The position numbers and the translations under genes were made by a program. The notes under the pieces are model-generated. The model made no database searches, was not told the origin of the DNA, and saw only the letters and a list, made by a program, of their open reading frames with translations. A stretch of DNA of 64,000 nt, taken from Geminicoccaceae bacterium. Its GTDB lineage: Bacteria; Pseudomonadota; Alphaproteobacteria; Geminicoccales; Geminicoccaceae. The number at the start of each line of letters is the position of its first letter. Position 1 is the stretch's first letter. This document shows, piece by piece, positions 42,652-50,959 of the stretch. The stretch lies in contig AP024683.1 of NCBI GenBank assembly GCA_025999455.1, forward strand, positions 2,544,451 through 2,608,450, given 5' to 3'.

Positions 42652-43431
42652 TCACGGTAGTCGCGGCAGAGGCGTGGTCTGAGCGAGTGCGGCGGTCACC
42701 TGCTTCGCCTTCTGGGGGTCCATGGCCGCGAGCACGGCGGCGAGCTTCGCTTCGCGCATCCGCCGGACGATCGGCAACAGCACGTCGAGGGCGAGCTGGT
42801 CGAACACCTGAGCCGCGGCCTTCGCCTTCATGGCCTCGTAGGTCTTGACGAGCTGCGCGAGCTCGGCCTCGTCCTTCTCGCGGATCTTGGCCGCTGCCTG
42901 CTCCAGCTCTTTCTTCAACGCCGCCAGCCGGTCGAGCTGCTCGCCGAGCCGCGCCTCGACCGCCGCCACCGCAGCCTCCCGGAGCACGAGGTCCTGCTCG
43001 CGGCGATCGAGCTCGGCGGCTCGCCGCTCGAGCTCGGCGGCCACGTCGGCGAGCGGATCGCCCGAGCTCGCGAGCGGTGGTCGCGGCGCCGCGAGTTTCG
43101 GGGTGTCGGAGCCCGCGGTCGCGGGCGGCGTGGCCGGGCTCGAGGCGGGTCCCGCCGCCGGCTCGACGGACGGTACCGGCAGGAGCGCATCGAGGAGCCC
43201 GAGCGCCGGCTCGGCGTCGGCGCCACTCGGCGGCTCGCCCCCCAAGCCGAGCGAGGCGCTCCAGGAGCTCGGATCGGGCGCGAAGCGCCCGGCGAGATCG
43301 GCGAGTCGGACGAGCGCGAGGCCGAGGGCCAGCGCCGCCGTCACGAGGAACGGGCTCGGCCGGCCGCGCAGGCGGGTGAGGAACGCGCTGGGCCCGACCC
43401 ACGGGCGCCGAGGCTCGTCGCCGCTGCTCAT
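42652..43431 (-). CDS. motE: MotE-family flagellar motor protein
   Basis: A 259-residue MotE-like protein; in alphaproteobacteria MotE is a periplasmic chaperone for the flagellar motor protein MotC. One N-terminal membrane anchor (PFLVTAALALGLALVRLADL) precedes a long Ala/Pro/Ser-rich linker, a coiled coil (about residues 110-190; LERRAAELDRREQDLVLREA, EKDEAELAQLVKTYEAMK) and the conserved end ALDVLLPIVRRMREAKLAAV, LAAMDPQKAKQVTAALAQ. ATG 43431 overlaps the stop of the DUF6468 gene (ATGA). Last gene of the fliL-fliM-DUF6468-motE unit. Confidence 0.82.
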   Translation of the reverse strand: MSSGDEPRRPWVGPSAFLTRLRGRPSPFLVTAALALGLALVRLADLAGRFAPDPSSWSASLGLGGEPPSGADAEPALGLLDALLPVPSVEPAAGPASSPATPPATAGSDTPKLAAPRPPLASSGDPLADVAAELERRAAELDRREQDLVLREAAVAAVEARLGEQLDRLAALKKELEQAAAKIREKDEAELAQLVKTYEAMKAKAAAQVFDQLALDVLLPIVRRMREAKLAAVLAAMDPQKAKQVTAALAQTTPLPRLP

Positions 43432-43916
43432 CGGAGCTTCTGCAGAGCCTCGAGCAGATCGTCGGCGGCGCGGCGGCGCGGGGCGGCCGGCGCGGCCGCC
43501 GCCTCGGCCGGCGCGCCCGCCGGTGCCGGCGGCGGCTCGGGACGAGCGGATCGGGCCGTCGCGGCATCCCGGTGCGCGCGCAGCTCCGCCGCGAGCCGCG
43601 CCCCTTGGCCGAGCGCGTCCTCGAGCCGGCGGACCATCTTCTGCGCCGCGTCGATCGTGCGCTGGAGTTCCTGGCGTCGGGCGTCGAGGGCTGCCGCCTG
43701 TGCCTCTTGCGCCGCGGCCGCCTCGCCGGTCGCGGTCTTCATCTCCTGCACGCTGCGCTCGGCGCGGGCGGTGGCGGTCGCGAGCGTTTCGACGAACTCG
43801 GCGATCTCGTCCCGGCCCACCCGCAACGCGACGAGCCGGCGATGAACTCGGACGCACCAGAAGGCCGTGGCGAGCAAGAGGGGGATCGAGAGGAGCTCGA
43901 GCGCGAGTTCGACCAT
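43428..43916 (-). CDS. DUF6468-type flagellar-locus protein
   Basis: A 162-residue protein with one N-terminal membrane helix (LSIPLLLATAFWCVRVHRRL) and a cytoplasmic coiled coil (about residues 35-115; FVETLATATARAERSVQEMK and on), then a Pro/Ala-rich tail ending RRAADDLLEALQKLR. Proteins of this size and layout sit between fliM and motE in alphaproteobacterial flagellar clusters; the function is not established. ATG 43916 lies one base after the fliM stop, and the gene overlaps motE by 4 bases. Confidence 0.75.
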   Translation of the reverse strand: MVELALELLSIPLLLATAFWCVRVHRRLVALRVGRDEIAEFVETLATATARAERSVQEMKTATGEAAAAQEAQAAALDARRQELQRTIDAAQKMVRRLEDALGQGARLAAELRAHRDAATARSARPEPPPAPAGAPAEAAAAPAAPRRRAADDLLEALQKLR

Positions 43917-43917
43917 C

Positions 43918-44970
43918 TCAGTCCTCCTGCTCGCGAGGGATGCGGTCCTCGATCCGCACCGACACCCGCTCGCCGACCCGGCCGAGGCGACCCCGGAGCA
44001 GCGGCACGCCGGCGCAGCGCAGCACGACGGGCGAATCCGGCTCGGCCGAAAGCGGCAGGACTTCACCGACCCGCAGCGCCGCGATCTCGCGCAGGGTCGT
44101 CGGACGTTCGTCGAGCACCGCTTCGAGTTCGACCTCGGTGACCCGGATCCGCGAGGCCCAGTGCCGCTCCCAGATCGGATCGCCGCCGAACCGTTCGCCC
44201 GTGACCGTCTCGCGGAGCCGGTCGCGGAACGGTTCGAGCGTGGCATGGGGGACGAGGAGTACGAGCGATCCGCTCCGGCCTTCGAGGACGATCCGGAACT
44301 TGACGAGGAAGCAGGCGTTGGTCGGCCGTGTCACCGAAGCGAAGCGCGGATCGGTCTCGATCCGCTCGAGGGTGAAGCGAACCGCCGCCACCGGCGCGAA
44401 GGCCCGCTCGAGATCGGCGAGGACGAGCCCCACGAACCGCTCGATCAGGACGCGTTCGATGCTCGTGGGTGCCCGCGCTTCGGCGAGGTTCGCCGTCCCC
44501 GCCCGGCGGCCGCCGAACAAGAGATCGACGAGCGCGAAGGCGAGCGCGCGCTCCAGGATCAGGAGCGCCCGACCGTCTCCTTCGGCCAGCCGCAGGACGG
44601 CGATCGGGATCGGTCGCGGCAAGCTCTCGAGATGCTCGCCGAAGCGACGCGCGCCGATCGACTCGAGCGAGAACTCGACCTCGCCGGCGCACCACGCCCG
44701 CAAGCTCGCCTGGAAGACCTCGCGGAACCGGTCGAGGACGCGTTCGAAGGTCGGCCAGCGTTCCTGGGCGACCCGGCGGGCCCCGAGCGCCGCCAGGATC
44801 GCGGCCCGCGGCTCGCCGGCCTCGCCCTGCAAGAGGGCCGCCATCTCGGCCCGGCCCAGGAGCGGCTCACCCGAACCACCCTCGGCCGGCGCGGCGGGCT
44901 CGCCCCAGCCGAGCCCGACCTCGGCGTCCCTCGCCTCGTCGCCGCTCGGAACGGATGCGACGCTGCTCAC
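43918..44970 (-). CDS. fliM: Flagellar motor switch protein FliM
   Basis: Component of the cytoplasmic C-ring that binds CheY-P and sets rotation direction. 350 residues: an N-terminal segment, the CheC-like middle domain (RWPTFERVLDRFREVFQASL through RLRETVTGERFGGDPIWERH) and a C-terminal SpoA domain (LREIAALRVGEVLPLSAEPD, VLRCAGVPLLRGRLGRVGER). The CheY-binding EIDAL-like peptide at the extreme N-terminus is not obvious here. GTG 44970 has GGGGAGG upstream; fliL ends 28 bases before it. Confidence 0.9.
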   Translation of the reverse strand: MSSVASVPSGDEARDAEVGLGWGEPAAPAEGGSGEPLLGRAEMAALLQGEAGEPRAAILAALGARRVAQERWPTFERVLDRFREVFQASLRAWCAGEVEFSLESIGARRFGEHLESLPRPIPIAVLRLAEGDGRALLILERALAFALVDLLFGGRRAGTANLAEARAPTSIERVLIERFVGLVLADLERAFAPVAAVRFTLERIETDPRFASVTRPTNACFLVKFRIVLEGRSGSLVLLVPHATLEPFRDRLRETVTGERFGGDPIWERHWASRIRVTEVELEAVLDERPTTLREIAALRVGEVLPLSAEPDSPVVLRCAGVPLLRGRLGRVGERVSVRIEDRIPREQED

Positions 44971-44998
44971 GGCAGTCCTCCCCGGCCGAACCGCACCG

Positions 44999-45535
44999 TC
45001 ACTGCACCAGGATCTCCTTGAGCAGGACGTCGGCGATGCGGCTCGGCGCCACCGCCTGGTTGATCCGAGCCAAGAGCTCTTCTTTGAGGGTGAGCATGCC
45101 GTTCGAGCCCTGGATCTCCTCGGGCGTGAGGGCTCGAAGATAGAGCTGGAAGCCGTCCAGGATCCGCGGTGTCAGGAGCTTCACCTGCTCGGCCGTGCGC
45201 GAATCTTTGACCTCGAGCGCGACCTTGAGCTTGAGGAACCGCGGTCGTTTGTCAGTCGATTTGAGATTGACCAGGATGTCCGGCAAATCGACGAAGACGA
45301 CTTGGGGCGCCGCGGGCTCGGGCGTCGCGGCGCCGTGCCCTTCGGCCGGATGCGCCCCCTGCGCCGGCGCCGCCGCCTCGCTCTTGCCGCCGCCGAAGAG
45401 GCCGAGGAACCAAGCCGCCGCCCCGCCGCCGCCCGCCACCACGAGGCCGGCCACGAGGATCAGCACGAGCTTGAGCCCGCCGCTTTTCTTGGCCTCGCCC
45501 TCGGCCGGTTCCTCGACCTTCTTCCCTGCCGCCAT
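44999..45535 (-). CDS. fliL: Flagellar basal body-associated protein FliL
   Basis: Single-pass inner-membrane protein that surrounds the stator and supports torque. 178 residues: a short cytoplasmic Lys-rich start, one membrane helix (LKLVLILVAGLVVAGGGGAA), an Ala/Pro linker, and the periplasmic domain (VVFVDLPDILVNLKSTDKRP, FLKLKVALEVKD, IADVLLKEILVQ at the end). The ATG at 45535 is favoured over an in-frame start nine codons upstream because the family begins close to it. First gene of the minus-strand flagellar unit, divergent from flgF. Confidence 0.92.
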   Translation of the reverse strand: MAAGKKVEEPAEGEAKKSGGLKLVLILVAGLVVAGGGGAAAWFLGLFGGGKSEAAAPAQGAHPAEGHGAATPEPAAPQVVFVDLPDILVNLKSTDKRPRFLKLKVALEVKDSRTAEQVKLLTPRILDGFQLYLRALTPEEIQGSNGMLTLKEELLARINQAVAPSRIADVLLKEILVQ

Positions 45536-45719
45536 GGCACCACCCGCTCCGCTCGGGCGCACCGCACCGCGCCCGCGGTCCTCTTAAGGCAGCGAGCGTT
45601 AACGAACGGTTTCCGTACCCGGGCCGCGGACCGCCCGGTGGGCAGGATGTGCCGGGCAAGGGCTGCCGGGCGTCCCGCCGGCATCGGGTCACATCCCGAT
45701 GCGAACGCGGAGCCGGCGG

Positions 45720-45736
45720 TTGGCACGCAGGATGCA
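45720..45736 (+). promoter_or_regulatory. flgF: Sigma-54 promoter before flgF
   Basis: TTGGCACGCAGGATGCA: the -24 GG (45722-45723) and -12 GC (45734-45735) are exactly 10 bases apart and TTGGCACG matches the consensus fully; only ATGC in place of TTGC deviates. It lies 25 bases before the flgF ATG. Sigma-54 promoters driving rod/hook genes are known from Caulobacter-type flagellar hierarchies. Confidence 0.75.
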
Positions 45737-45760
45737 GACCCGGGCGGCAGGGAGACCGCC

Positions 45761-46483
45761 ATGGACACGACCTCCTACATCGCCGCGAGCCGCCAGATCG
45801 CCCTGCAACGGGCGCTGCAGGTGGTCGCCAACAACGTCGCGAATCTCGGCACGACCGGCTTCAAGGCGCAGTCCGTCCTGTTCGAGACGGTGCTCGAGCG
45901 GGCAGGCGAACCGCGCACGCTCGCCTTCGTCCGCGACCGCGCCACCCTCCAGGATCCGAGCCCGGGACCGATCCTGCCGACCGGCTCGCCCCTCGACCTC
46001 GCGATCCAGGGGCCCGGCTATTTCGTCGTCCAGACCCCGGCGGGCGAGCGCTACACCCGCGCGGGCCAGCTCCTGCGCAACGCCGAGGGCGAGCTCGTCA
46101 CCCCCGAGGGCCACCCAGTCCTCGACGAGGGTGGCCGGCCGATCGTCCTGCCCGCGAACGAAGGACCGCCCACGATCGCCGCCGACGGGACGGTGAGTGG
46201 CCGGTCGGGCGTGCTCGGTCGGATCCGCCTCGTGAGTTTCGCCGCCCCGGAACGGTTGCGGCCGGAGGGCTCGGGCCTCCTCGCGAGCGACGATCCGCCG
46301 ATCCCGGGCGCCCGCGGCAGCCTCGTCCAAGGCGCGCTCGAAGGCTCGAACGTCAAGGGTGTGCTCGAGATCACCCGGCTCATCGAGATCACCCGCGCCT
46401 TCGAAGGTACCCAGCGGATGCTCGACACCCACCACGACCTGACCCGCCGGGCCGTCGAGCGGCTCGGCTCGACCAACGCCTGA
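45761..46483 (+). CDS. flgF: Flagellar basal-body rod protein FlgF
   Basis: Proximal-rod subunit, 240 residues. The N-terminal rod signature ASRQIALQRALQVVANNVAN, LGTTGFKAQ, the core segment PLDLAIQGPGYFVVQTPAGE and the C-terminal VQGALEGSNVKGVLEITRLI, RAFEGTQRMLD identify a flagellar rod protein; the weakly conserved N-terminus and position before flgG identify FlgF. Starts at ATG 45761 with GGGAGA upstream, and is the first gene of flgF-flgG-flgA-flgH behind a sigma-54 promoter. Confidence 0.94.
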   Translation: MDTTSYIAASRQIALQRALQVVANNVANLGTTGFKAQSVLFETVLERAGEPRTLAFVRDRATLQDPSPGPILPTGSPLDLAIQGPGYFVVQTPAGERYTRAGQLLRNAEGELVTPEGHPVLDEGGRPIVLPANEGPPTIAADGTVSGRSGVLGRIRLVSFAAPERLRPEGSGLLASDDPPIPGARGSLVQGALEGSNVKGVLEITRLIEITRAFEGTQRMLDTHHDLTRRAVERLGSTNA

Positions 46484-46518
46484 GCGGCCCGCGCGGCCCG
46501 AAGCCAACGGGGAGAACC

Positions 46519-47304
46519 ATGCGATCCTTGAGCGTCGCCGCCACCGGCATGATGGCCCAGCAGCTCAACGTCGAAGTCATTTCGAACAACATCGCGAACA
46601 TGACGACCACCGGCTACAAGCGACGCCGGCCGGAGTTCCAAGACCTCCTCTATCAGAGCGAGCGGCGCATCGGCTCGCCGACCTCGGAAGCCGGCACGAT
46701 CGTCCCGGCCGGCGTCCAGCTCGGCCTCGGCGTCAAGACGGCGGCGGTCTACCGCATCCACGACCAGGGCAATCTGGTCGTCACCGAGAACCGCTTCGAC
46801 CTCGCGATCCAGGGCGAGGGCTTCTTCATGGTCGAAACGCCCGAGGGCGAGATCGCCTACACCCGCTCCGGCAATTTCCAACTGAGCCCGCAAGGGGTGA
46901 TCGTCACCCAGGACGGCTACCCGGTGAGCCCCGGCATCACCGTGCCGGCCGAGGCGATCGAGGTCGCGATCAGCCAGACCGGCCTCGTCACGGCCAAGCT
47001 CCAGGGCCAGACCGACATGGTGACGCTCGGCCAGCTCGAGCTCGCGACCTTCGTCAATCCCGCCGGGCTCGAGGCGATCGGCTCGAACCTGTTGCTCGAG
47101 ACCGAATCCTCGGGGCCGGCGATCACCGGCACACCCGGCTCGGAGGGCCTCGGCACCGTGCTCCAAGGCCATCTCGAGAGTTCGAACGTCAACGCCGTGC
47201 AGGAGATCACCCAGCTGATCGCCGCGCAGCGCGCCTACGACATGAACTCCAAGGTGATCCAGGCATCCGACGAGATGATGGGCACCGTCACCCAGCTGCG
47301 CTGA
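46519..47304 (+). CDS. flgG: Flagellar distal-rod protein FlgG
   Basis: Distal-rod subunit, 261 residues, normal length. MRSLSVAATGMMAQQLNVEV, SNNIANMTTTGYKRRRPEFQ, NRFDLAIQGEGFFMVETPEG and the C-terminal LESSNVNAVQEITQLIAAQR, AYDMNSKVIQASDEMM are textbook FlgG. ATG 46519 follows GGGGAG by 4 bases; flgF ends 35 bases upstream. Confidence 0.97.
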   Translation: MRSLSVAATGMMAQQLNVEVISNNIANMTTTGYKRRRPEFQDLLYQSERRIGSPTSEAGTIVPAGVQLGLGVKTAAVYRIHDQGNLVVTENRFDLAIQGEGFFMVETPEGEIAYTRSGNFQLSPQGVIVTQDGYPVSPGITVPAEAIEVAISQTGLVTAKLQGQTDMVTLGQLELATFVNPAGLEAIGSNLLLETESSGPAITGTPGSEGLGTVLQGHLESSNVNAVQEITQLIAAQRAYDMNSKVIQASDEMMGTVTQLR

Positions 47305-47312
47305 GAGCCGCC

Positions 47313-48062
47313 GTGCACCACGCTCCCGCTCGCTTCCTCGCCCTTCTCCTCGCGGTCCTGATCGCGGCCGCGGGCACCGCGCGGGCCGAACGCGCCACGC
47401 TCGCCCCCGGCGAACCCTTGACCGCGGCACTGGTCCGCGAGCTCGTCGAGGCGGCCCTTCCCGCCCCGCCACCCGGCAAGCGACTGGAGCTCGCGATCGC
47501 CGAGCCCAAGCTGCCGCTCGCCAACCCCTCCGACCGGCCGGTTCTCCTGGCCTTGGACGCGCTCGAGCTCGACGAAGCCCGCCAGCGCTTCACCGCCAAG
47601 CTCGTCGTCCGGGTCGAGGACCGGGTGACGGGGATCCTCGGGCTCGCGGGCTCGGCCCGCCCGCTCGTCGAGGTCCCCGCCCCCTTGCAGCCCTTGCGCG
47701 AAGGCCAGCTCGTCGAGCCCGGCCTGCTCGGCACGGTCTGGGTCCCCGAGAGCGCGCTCGCGCCGGACGTGCTGCTCGCCGCCGAGGAGATCGTGGGCCG
47801 CGAGGCGGGGCGGCGGCTCGCCGCCGGCCGACCGCTGCGCGAAGGTGACCTGCGCGCCCCGCGCCTCGTCCGCAAGGGCGAGGTCGTCACACTCGTCTTC
47901 CAGAGCGGCGGGATCGAGCTCACGGCCCAGGCCCGGGCGCTCCAGGACGGCGCCGAGGGCGAGCGGATCCGCGCCGTCAACCTCGACAGCGAGCGCCCGG
48001 TCTCGGGCGTCGTGATCGGTCGTCGCCGGCTCCTGGTCGGCACGACGGAGGGCGCCCAATGA
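47313..48062 (+). CDS. flgA: Flagellar P-ring assembly protein FlgA
   Basis: Periplasmic chaperone needed to polymerise FlgI into the P ring. 249 residues with a signal peptide (RFLALLLAVLIAAAGTARAE) and the C-terminal SAF-like region: VPAPLQPLREGQLVEPGLLG, AGRRLAAGRPLREGDLRAPR, VRKGEVVTLVFQSGGIELTA, the usual FlgA end. GTG 47313 lies 8 bases after flgG; the 3' end overlaps flgH (ATGA). flgI itself is not in the window. Confidence 0.88.
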   Translation: MHHAPARFLALLLAVLIAAAGTARAERATLAPGEPLTAALVRELVEAALPAPPPGKRLELAIAEPKLPLANPSDRPVLLALDALELDEARQRFTAKLVVRVEDRVTGILGLAGSARPLVEVPAPLQPLREGQLVEPGLLGTVWVPESALAPDVLLAAEEIVGREAGRRLAAGRPLREGDLRAPRLVRKGEVVTLVFQSGGIELTAQARALQDGAEGERIRAVNLDSERPVSGVVIGRRRLLVGTTEGAQ

Positions 48063-48808
48063 GCCGCACCCTGCCGACGCCGCTCGCCCTCGCGGTCCTC
48101 CTCCTGGCTTCGGGCTGCACGGTCGCCGAACGGCTCGCCGAGGTCGGCCGCGCACCACAGCTCGAGCGGCCCGCCAACCCCGTCGAACGGCCGGGCTGGC
48201 GGCCCGTCACCATGCCGATGCCGGAGCCCGAACCGCAGGTCGCAGCCGGTGCCAACTCGCTCTGGCGGTCGGGCGCGCGCGGCTTCTTCCGCGATCAGCG
48301 GGCCCGCCGGGTGGGCGACATCCTCACCGTCAAGGTCACGATCGACGACAAAGCCGAGCTTTCGAACACGAGCCGGCGGACCCGCACCAACCGCGACGAG
48401 CTCGGCCTCACGAACCTGCTCGGGCTCGAGAACAAGTTCGGCAAGATCCTGCCGAAGCCGATCGACCCGTCGAGCCTGGTCGACGCCAACAGCTCGATGC
48501 TCAACCGTGGCCTCGGCGAGACCGAGCGGGAGGAGTCGATCCGGCTCGACGTCGCTGCGGTCGTGACGCAGGTCCTCCCGAACGGCAATCTCGTGGTGGA
48601 GGGCCGTCAGGAGGTGCGGGTCAATTTCGAAGTCCGCGAGGTGATCGTGGCCGGCGTCGTGCGCCCCGAGGACATCACGCCCCGGAACACCGTGTCGCAC
48701 GACAAGATCGCCGAGCTCCGGGTCGCCTACGGGGGCCGCGGCCAGCTCACCGACGTCCAGCAGCCGCGCTACGGCGCCCAGGTCCTCGACATCCTGCTGC
48801 CCTACTGA
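48059..48808 (+). CDS. flgH: Flagellar L-ring protein FlgH (lipoprotein)
   Basis: Outer-membrane L-ring subunit. 249 residues: lipoprotein signal with lipobox LASGC (Cys20), SLWRSGARGFFRDQRARRVG, DILTVKVTIDDKAELSN and the conserved end VRPEDITPRNTVSHDKIAEL, RVAYGGRG, QVLDILLPY. ATG 48059 overlaps the flgA stop. The last gene of the plus-strand flagellar unit. Just past the stop a short duplication of the 3' end (CTGCCCTAC.GAG) is visible. Confidence 0.94.
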   Translation: MSRTLPTPLALAVLLLASGCTVAERLAEVGRAPQLERPANPVERPGWRPVTMPMPEPEPQVAAGANSLWRSGARGFFRDQRARRVGDILTVKVTIDDKAELSNTSRRTRTNRDELGLTNLLGLENKFGKILPKPIDPSSLVDANSSMLNRGLGETEREESIRLDVAAVVTQVLPNGNLVVEGRQEVRVNFEVREVIVAGVVRPEDITPRNTVSHDKIAELRVAYGGRGQLTDVQQPRYGAQVLDILLPY

Positions 48809-48852
48809 GTTCGCTGCCCTACCGAGCCGCCCGGGTCGGCGCGGGGGAGGGT

Positions 48853-49512
48853 TCAGGCGCGGGCCGGCCGGCGTAGCCCGCCGAGCCCCGGGATGCGGGC
48901 GGCGAGGTCGAGGACCTGGCCGGCCAGGCGGCCGACCTGGAGGGCGTTCTCGATCCGCCGCTCGAGGAAGGCCCAGCTTTCCGCGCAGCCTTCGGAGGTG
49001 TCGTCGAGCCAGAAGAGCGTCGTCGCCGAAAGGACCCCGGCGAGGGTGAGCCGTCGGGTGTACCAGTCGAGCCCGGTATCGGCTTCGGGCGGCAGCCCGA
49101 CCGCCTGCCAGATCCGGTCGAGCGTGGTCCAGAAGCCGCGCCCGGCCTCGAGCAGGTTGCCCGGCAGGCTGCGTGCGGCGAGGGCGCGGCGGACCGCCTC
49201 GCGGTGCGGGGTCAAGACCTCGAGCCGCGCCCGCACGAGCCGCGCGATCCGCCGGCGGATCGACAAGCGCGCGAGCTCGTCGGCCGGGCAGGCCTCGAGC
49301 ATTTTCCGATCCGCCCAGTCGTCGAGCCAGGCCAAGAGGCTTTCCCCACCCTGCGGGAAGAGCCGCCGGGCGGTCGCCCGGTCGATCCCGGCGTCGTCGG
49401 CCGCAGCGAGCAAGGTGCGGGTCGACCAGCCGTCGAACGCGGCGTGCTGGAGCGCCGCTTCGAGGATGCGGTCGCGCTGCTCGCGCCGCTCGCGGAGCGC
49501 CTCGCCGCTCAT
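48853..49512 (-). CDS. COQ9-family ubiquinone biosynthesis protein
   Basis: A 219-residue protein of the COQ9 family, a lipid-binding TetR-like fold that supports Coq7/UbiF-type hydroxylation in ubiquinone synthesis. RILEAALQHAAFDGWSTRTL, LFPQGGESLLAWLDDWADRK, RIARLVRARLEVLTPHREAV and TLFWLDDTSEGCAESWAFLE are the recognisable regions. ATG 49512 overlaps the stop of def by 4 bases, so the two are coupled. The TetR-like N-terminus could mislead: the C-terminal half is clearly COQ9. Confidence 0.9.
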   Translation of the reverse strand: MSGEALRERREQRDRILEAALQHAAFDGWSTRTLLAAADDAGIDRATARRLFPQGGESLLAWLDDWADRKMLEACPADELARLSIRRRIARLVRARLEVLTPHREAVRRALAARSLPGNLLEAGRGFWTTLDRIWQAVGLPPEADTGLDWYTRRLTLAGVLSATTLFWLDDTSEGCAESWAFLERRIENALQVGRLAGQVLDLAARIPGLGGLRRPARA

Positions 49513-50072
49513 CGTTCGACCCCCGCGCCGCTCGGCGCGGTCGGCCGAGCTTCGCCGTCGCCCAGGAGGTGACGCAGCTCGCTCTCGAAGGCGAGGCTGC
49601 GCAGATTCGTCATCCGCATGGGGAAGAGCACTCCGTCGAGATGGTCGAGCTCGTGCTGCAGGATGCGCGCGAAGAGCCCCTCGGCCTCGCCTTCGAGGAT
49701 CCGCCCCGCGAGGTCGAGGGCGCGGAAGCCCACCCGTCGCGCGCGCGGCACGAGGCCTCGGAGCCCCGGGATCGACAGGCAGCCCTCGAAGGCCTCCTCG
49801 GTCCCGCCCGCGAGCGGTTCGAGCTCCGGGTCGACGAGGACGAGCGGCTCGACCGTGCGGCTTTCCTCCCGATTGCCGATCGGCAGCGCCACGACGAGCC
49901 GCACGCTCTCGTGGACCTGCGGTGCGGCGAGGCCGATCCCGCCGGCATCGCGCATCGTCTCGATCATGTCGGCGGCGAGCTTGCGGATCTCGGGTGCGGT
50001 CGGATCGCCGACCGGCCGGGCGCGGGCGAGCAGGACGGGATGGCCGAGCCGGGCGATCTTCAAGAGCGTCAT
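49509..50072 (-). CDS. def: Peptide deformylase
   Basis: Removes the formyl group from nascent proteins. 187 residues with all three motifs: [18 protein letters not shown] (metal Cys) and QHELDHLDG (metal His pair and catalytic Glu). Begins at ATG 50072; its stop overlaps the COQ9 start. Divergent from rpsU, which begins 164 bases away. Alphaproteobacteria often carry two or three deformylase-like genes, so this may be one of several. Confidence 0.95.
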   Translation of the reverse strand: MTLLKIARLGHPVLLARARPVGDPTAPEIRKLAADMIETMRDAGGIGLAAPQVHESVRLVVALPIGNREESRTVEPLVLVDPELEPLAGGTEEAFEGCLSIPGLRGLVPRARRVGFRALDLAGRILEGEAEGLFARILQHELDHLDGVLFPMRMTNLRSLAFESELRHLLGDGEARPTAPSGAGVER

Positions 50073-50131
50073 GAACGCGATGTATCCCCCGGGCCCGGCC
50101 GGGCAAAGGGGCGGTCGGCGACCGCGGCGCC

Positions 50132-50159
50132 TTGGCGCGGGTCGTGGCCGATGCTACAT
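50132..50159 (+). promoter_or_regulatory. rpsU: Possible rpsU promoter
   Basis: TTGGCG (50132-50137), 16 bases, CTACAT (50154-50159). If used, transcription would start near 50166, downstream of the in-frame ATG at 50158, which supports the later CTG start of rpsU. Confidence 0.35.
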
Positions 50160-50235
50160 GGAGGGCACGCGCTCCCCCGAGGAGGGCGGAAGTCGTGTCG
50201 TCCCGTGCGTCGGGCAAGCGAAGGGAGAAAGCACC

Positions 50236-50442
50236 CTGATCGAGGTCCAGGTTCGTGACAACAACGTCGACCAGGCGCTCCGCGCGCTCAAGAAGAAGAT
50301 GCAGCGCGAGGGGCTTTATCGCGAAATGCGGATGCGACGGCACTACGAGAAGCCGTCCGAGCGCCGGGCACGCGAGCGTGCCGAGGCCATCCGCCGGTAC
50401 CGCAAGCTCCTGAAGAAGCGGGCCGAACGCGACGAGCTCTGA
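50236..50442 (+). CDS. rpsU: 30S ribosomal protein S21
   Basis: Small basic 30S subunit protein, 68 residues when started at CTG 50236. [40 protein letters not shown] and the Arg/Lys-rich tail are typical of alphaproteobacterial S21. There is no ATG, GTG or TTG in frame between 50161 and the protein core: the only standard start is ATG 50158, which would add 26 residues unlike S21. A GGGAG ribosome-binding site 8 bases before the CTG, and the expected length, favour CTG initiation. A strong hairpin follows the stop. Confidence 0.88.
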   Translation: MIEVQVRDNNVDQALRALKKKMQREGLYREMRMRRHYEKPSERRARERAEAIRRYRKLLKKRAERDEL

Positions 50443-50959
50443 GCTGCGGCCGGCGGTCCCGCCGCCGGCCGGCCCGCACCGGATTTTCCCCGGCCGACAT
50501 CGTCGCTCCGACGAACCGAAGGCGTGGTCGCCCGGCTCGCGACGTCCCGTCACGCGCTTTCGGCGACCCTCTCGTCGACCATTCGTCGCGATCCCTGTCC
50601 CGGGTGCAGCCGCCACGGTTTCGGGCGGCGCGCCGGTCAGCGTTCGCCCCGGTCTCGCCCCGCACACACTGCGATCTCGCCGGCCGGATCGTCCACACCT
50701 CGGGGCCCCGAGCGTGCAACCGTGATCCTACGGCGAAAGACGCGGGCATTTCCGAGGGCGCGCCGCCTCGCGACGCCCGCCTCGTAGCGGCGAGTTCTTC
50801 TGCCTTGGCGAACGGCCCGGGCGGTCCGCGAACGGCCGCGACGGGGAGGGTTCGCGCGGGGCGAGGCGTACGGCGACGGCGGGTCGCAGCGCGCCATCTC
50901 GCAGTTGCAGGAGGCGGAGCGGCCCGTAAAAGTCCGCGCACCCAGCGCGGAGGTTCCCG
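50443..50959. other. Intergenic region rpsU-ABC transporter (517 bp)
   Basis: Apart from the rpsU terminator hairpin at its start and the ribosome-binding site GCGGAGG at its end, no gene or RNA is recognised. Open frames across it (for example 50604-50963) read as Arg/Pro/Ala-rich sequence with no family features. Confidence 0.6.
50448..50470 (+). terminator. rpsU terminator hairpin
   Basis: A 9-bp perfect inverted repeat GGCCGGCGG-(5)-CCGCCGGCC, 6 bases after the rpsU stop, with a short T-run (ATTTTCC) about 12 bases beyond. Likely ends the rpsU transcript, although the T-run is displaced. Confidence 0.55.

Noticed and set aside
42136-42660. 174-codon plus-strand ORF in the iolG-motE gap
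   Set aside because: Composition is Arg/Pro/Ala/Ser only, no hydrophobic pattern, no ribosome-binding site and no recognisable motif.
48853-49512. COQ9-family gene as a TetR regulator
   Set aside because: The N-terminal helices look TetR-like, but the C-terminal half matches COQ9 and the neighbours (def, rpsU) fit that conserved locus.
50158-50235. N-terminal 26-residue extension of ribosomal protein S21 from ATG 50158
   Set aside because: The extension has no S21 similarity and overlaps a promoter-like -10; the ribosome-binding site sits before CTG 50236.
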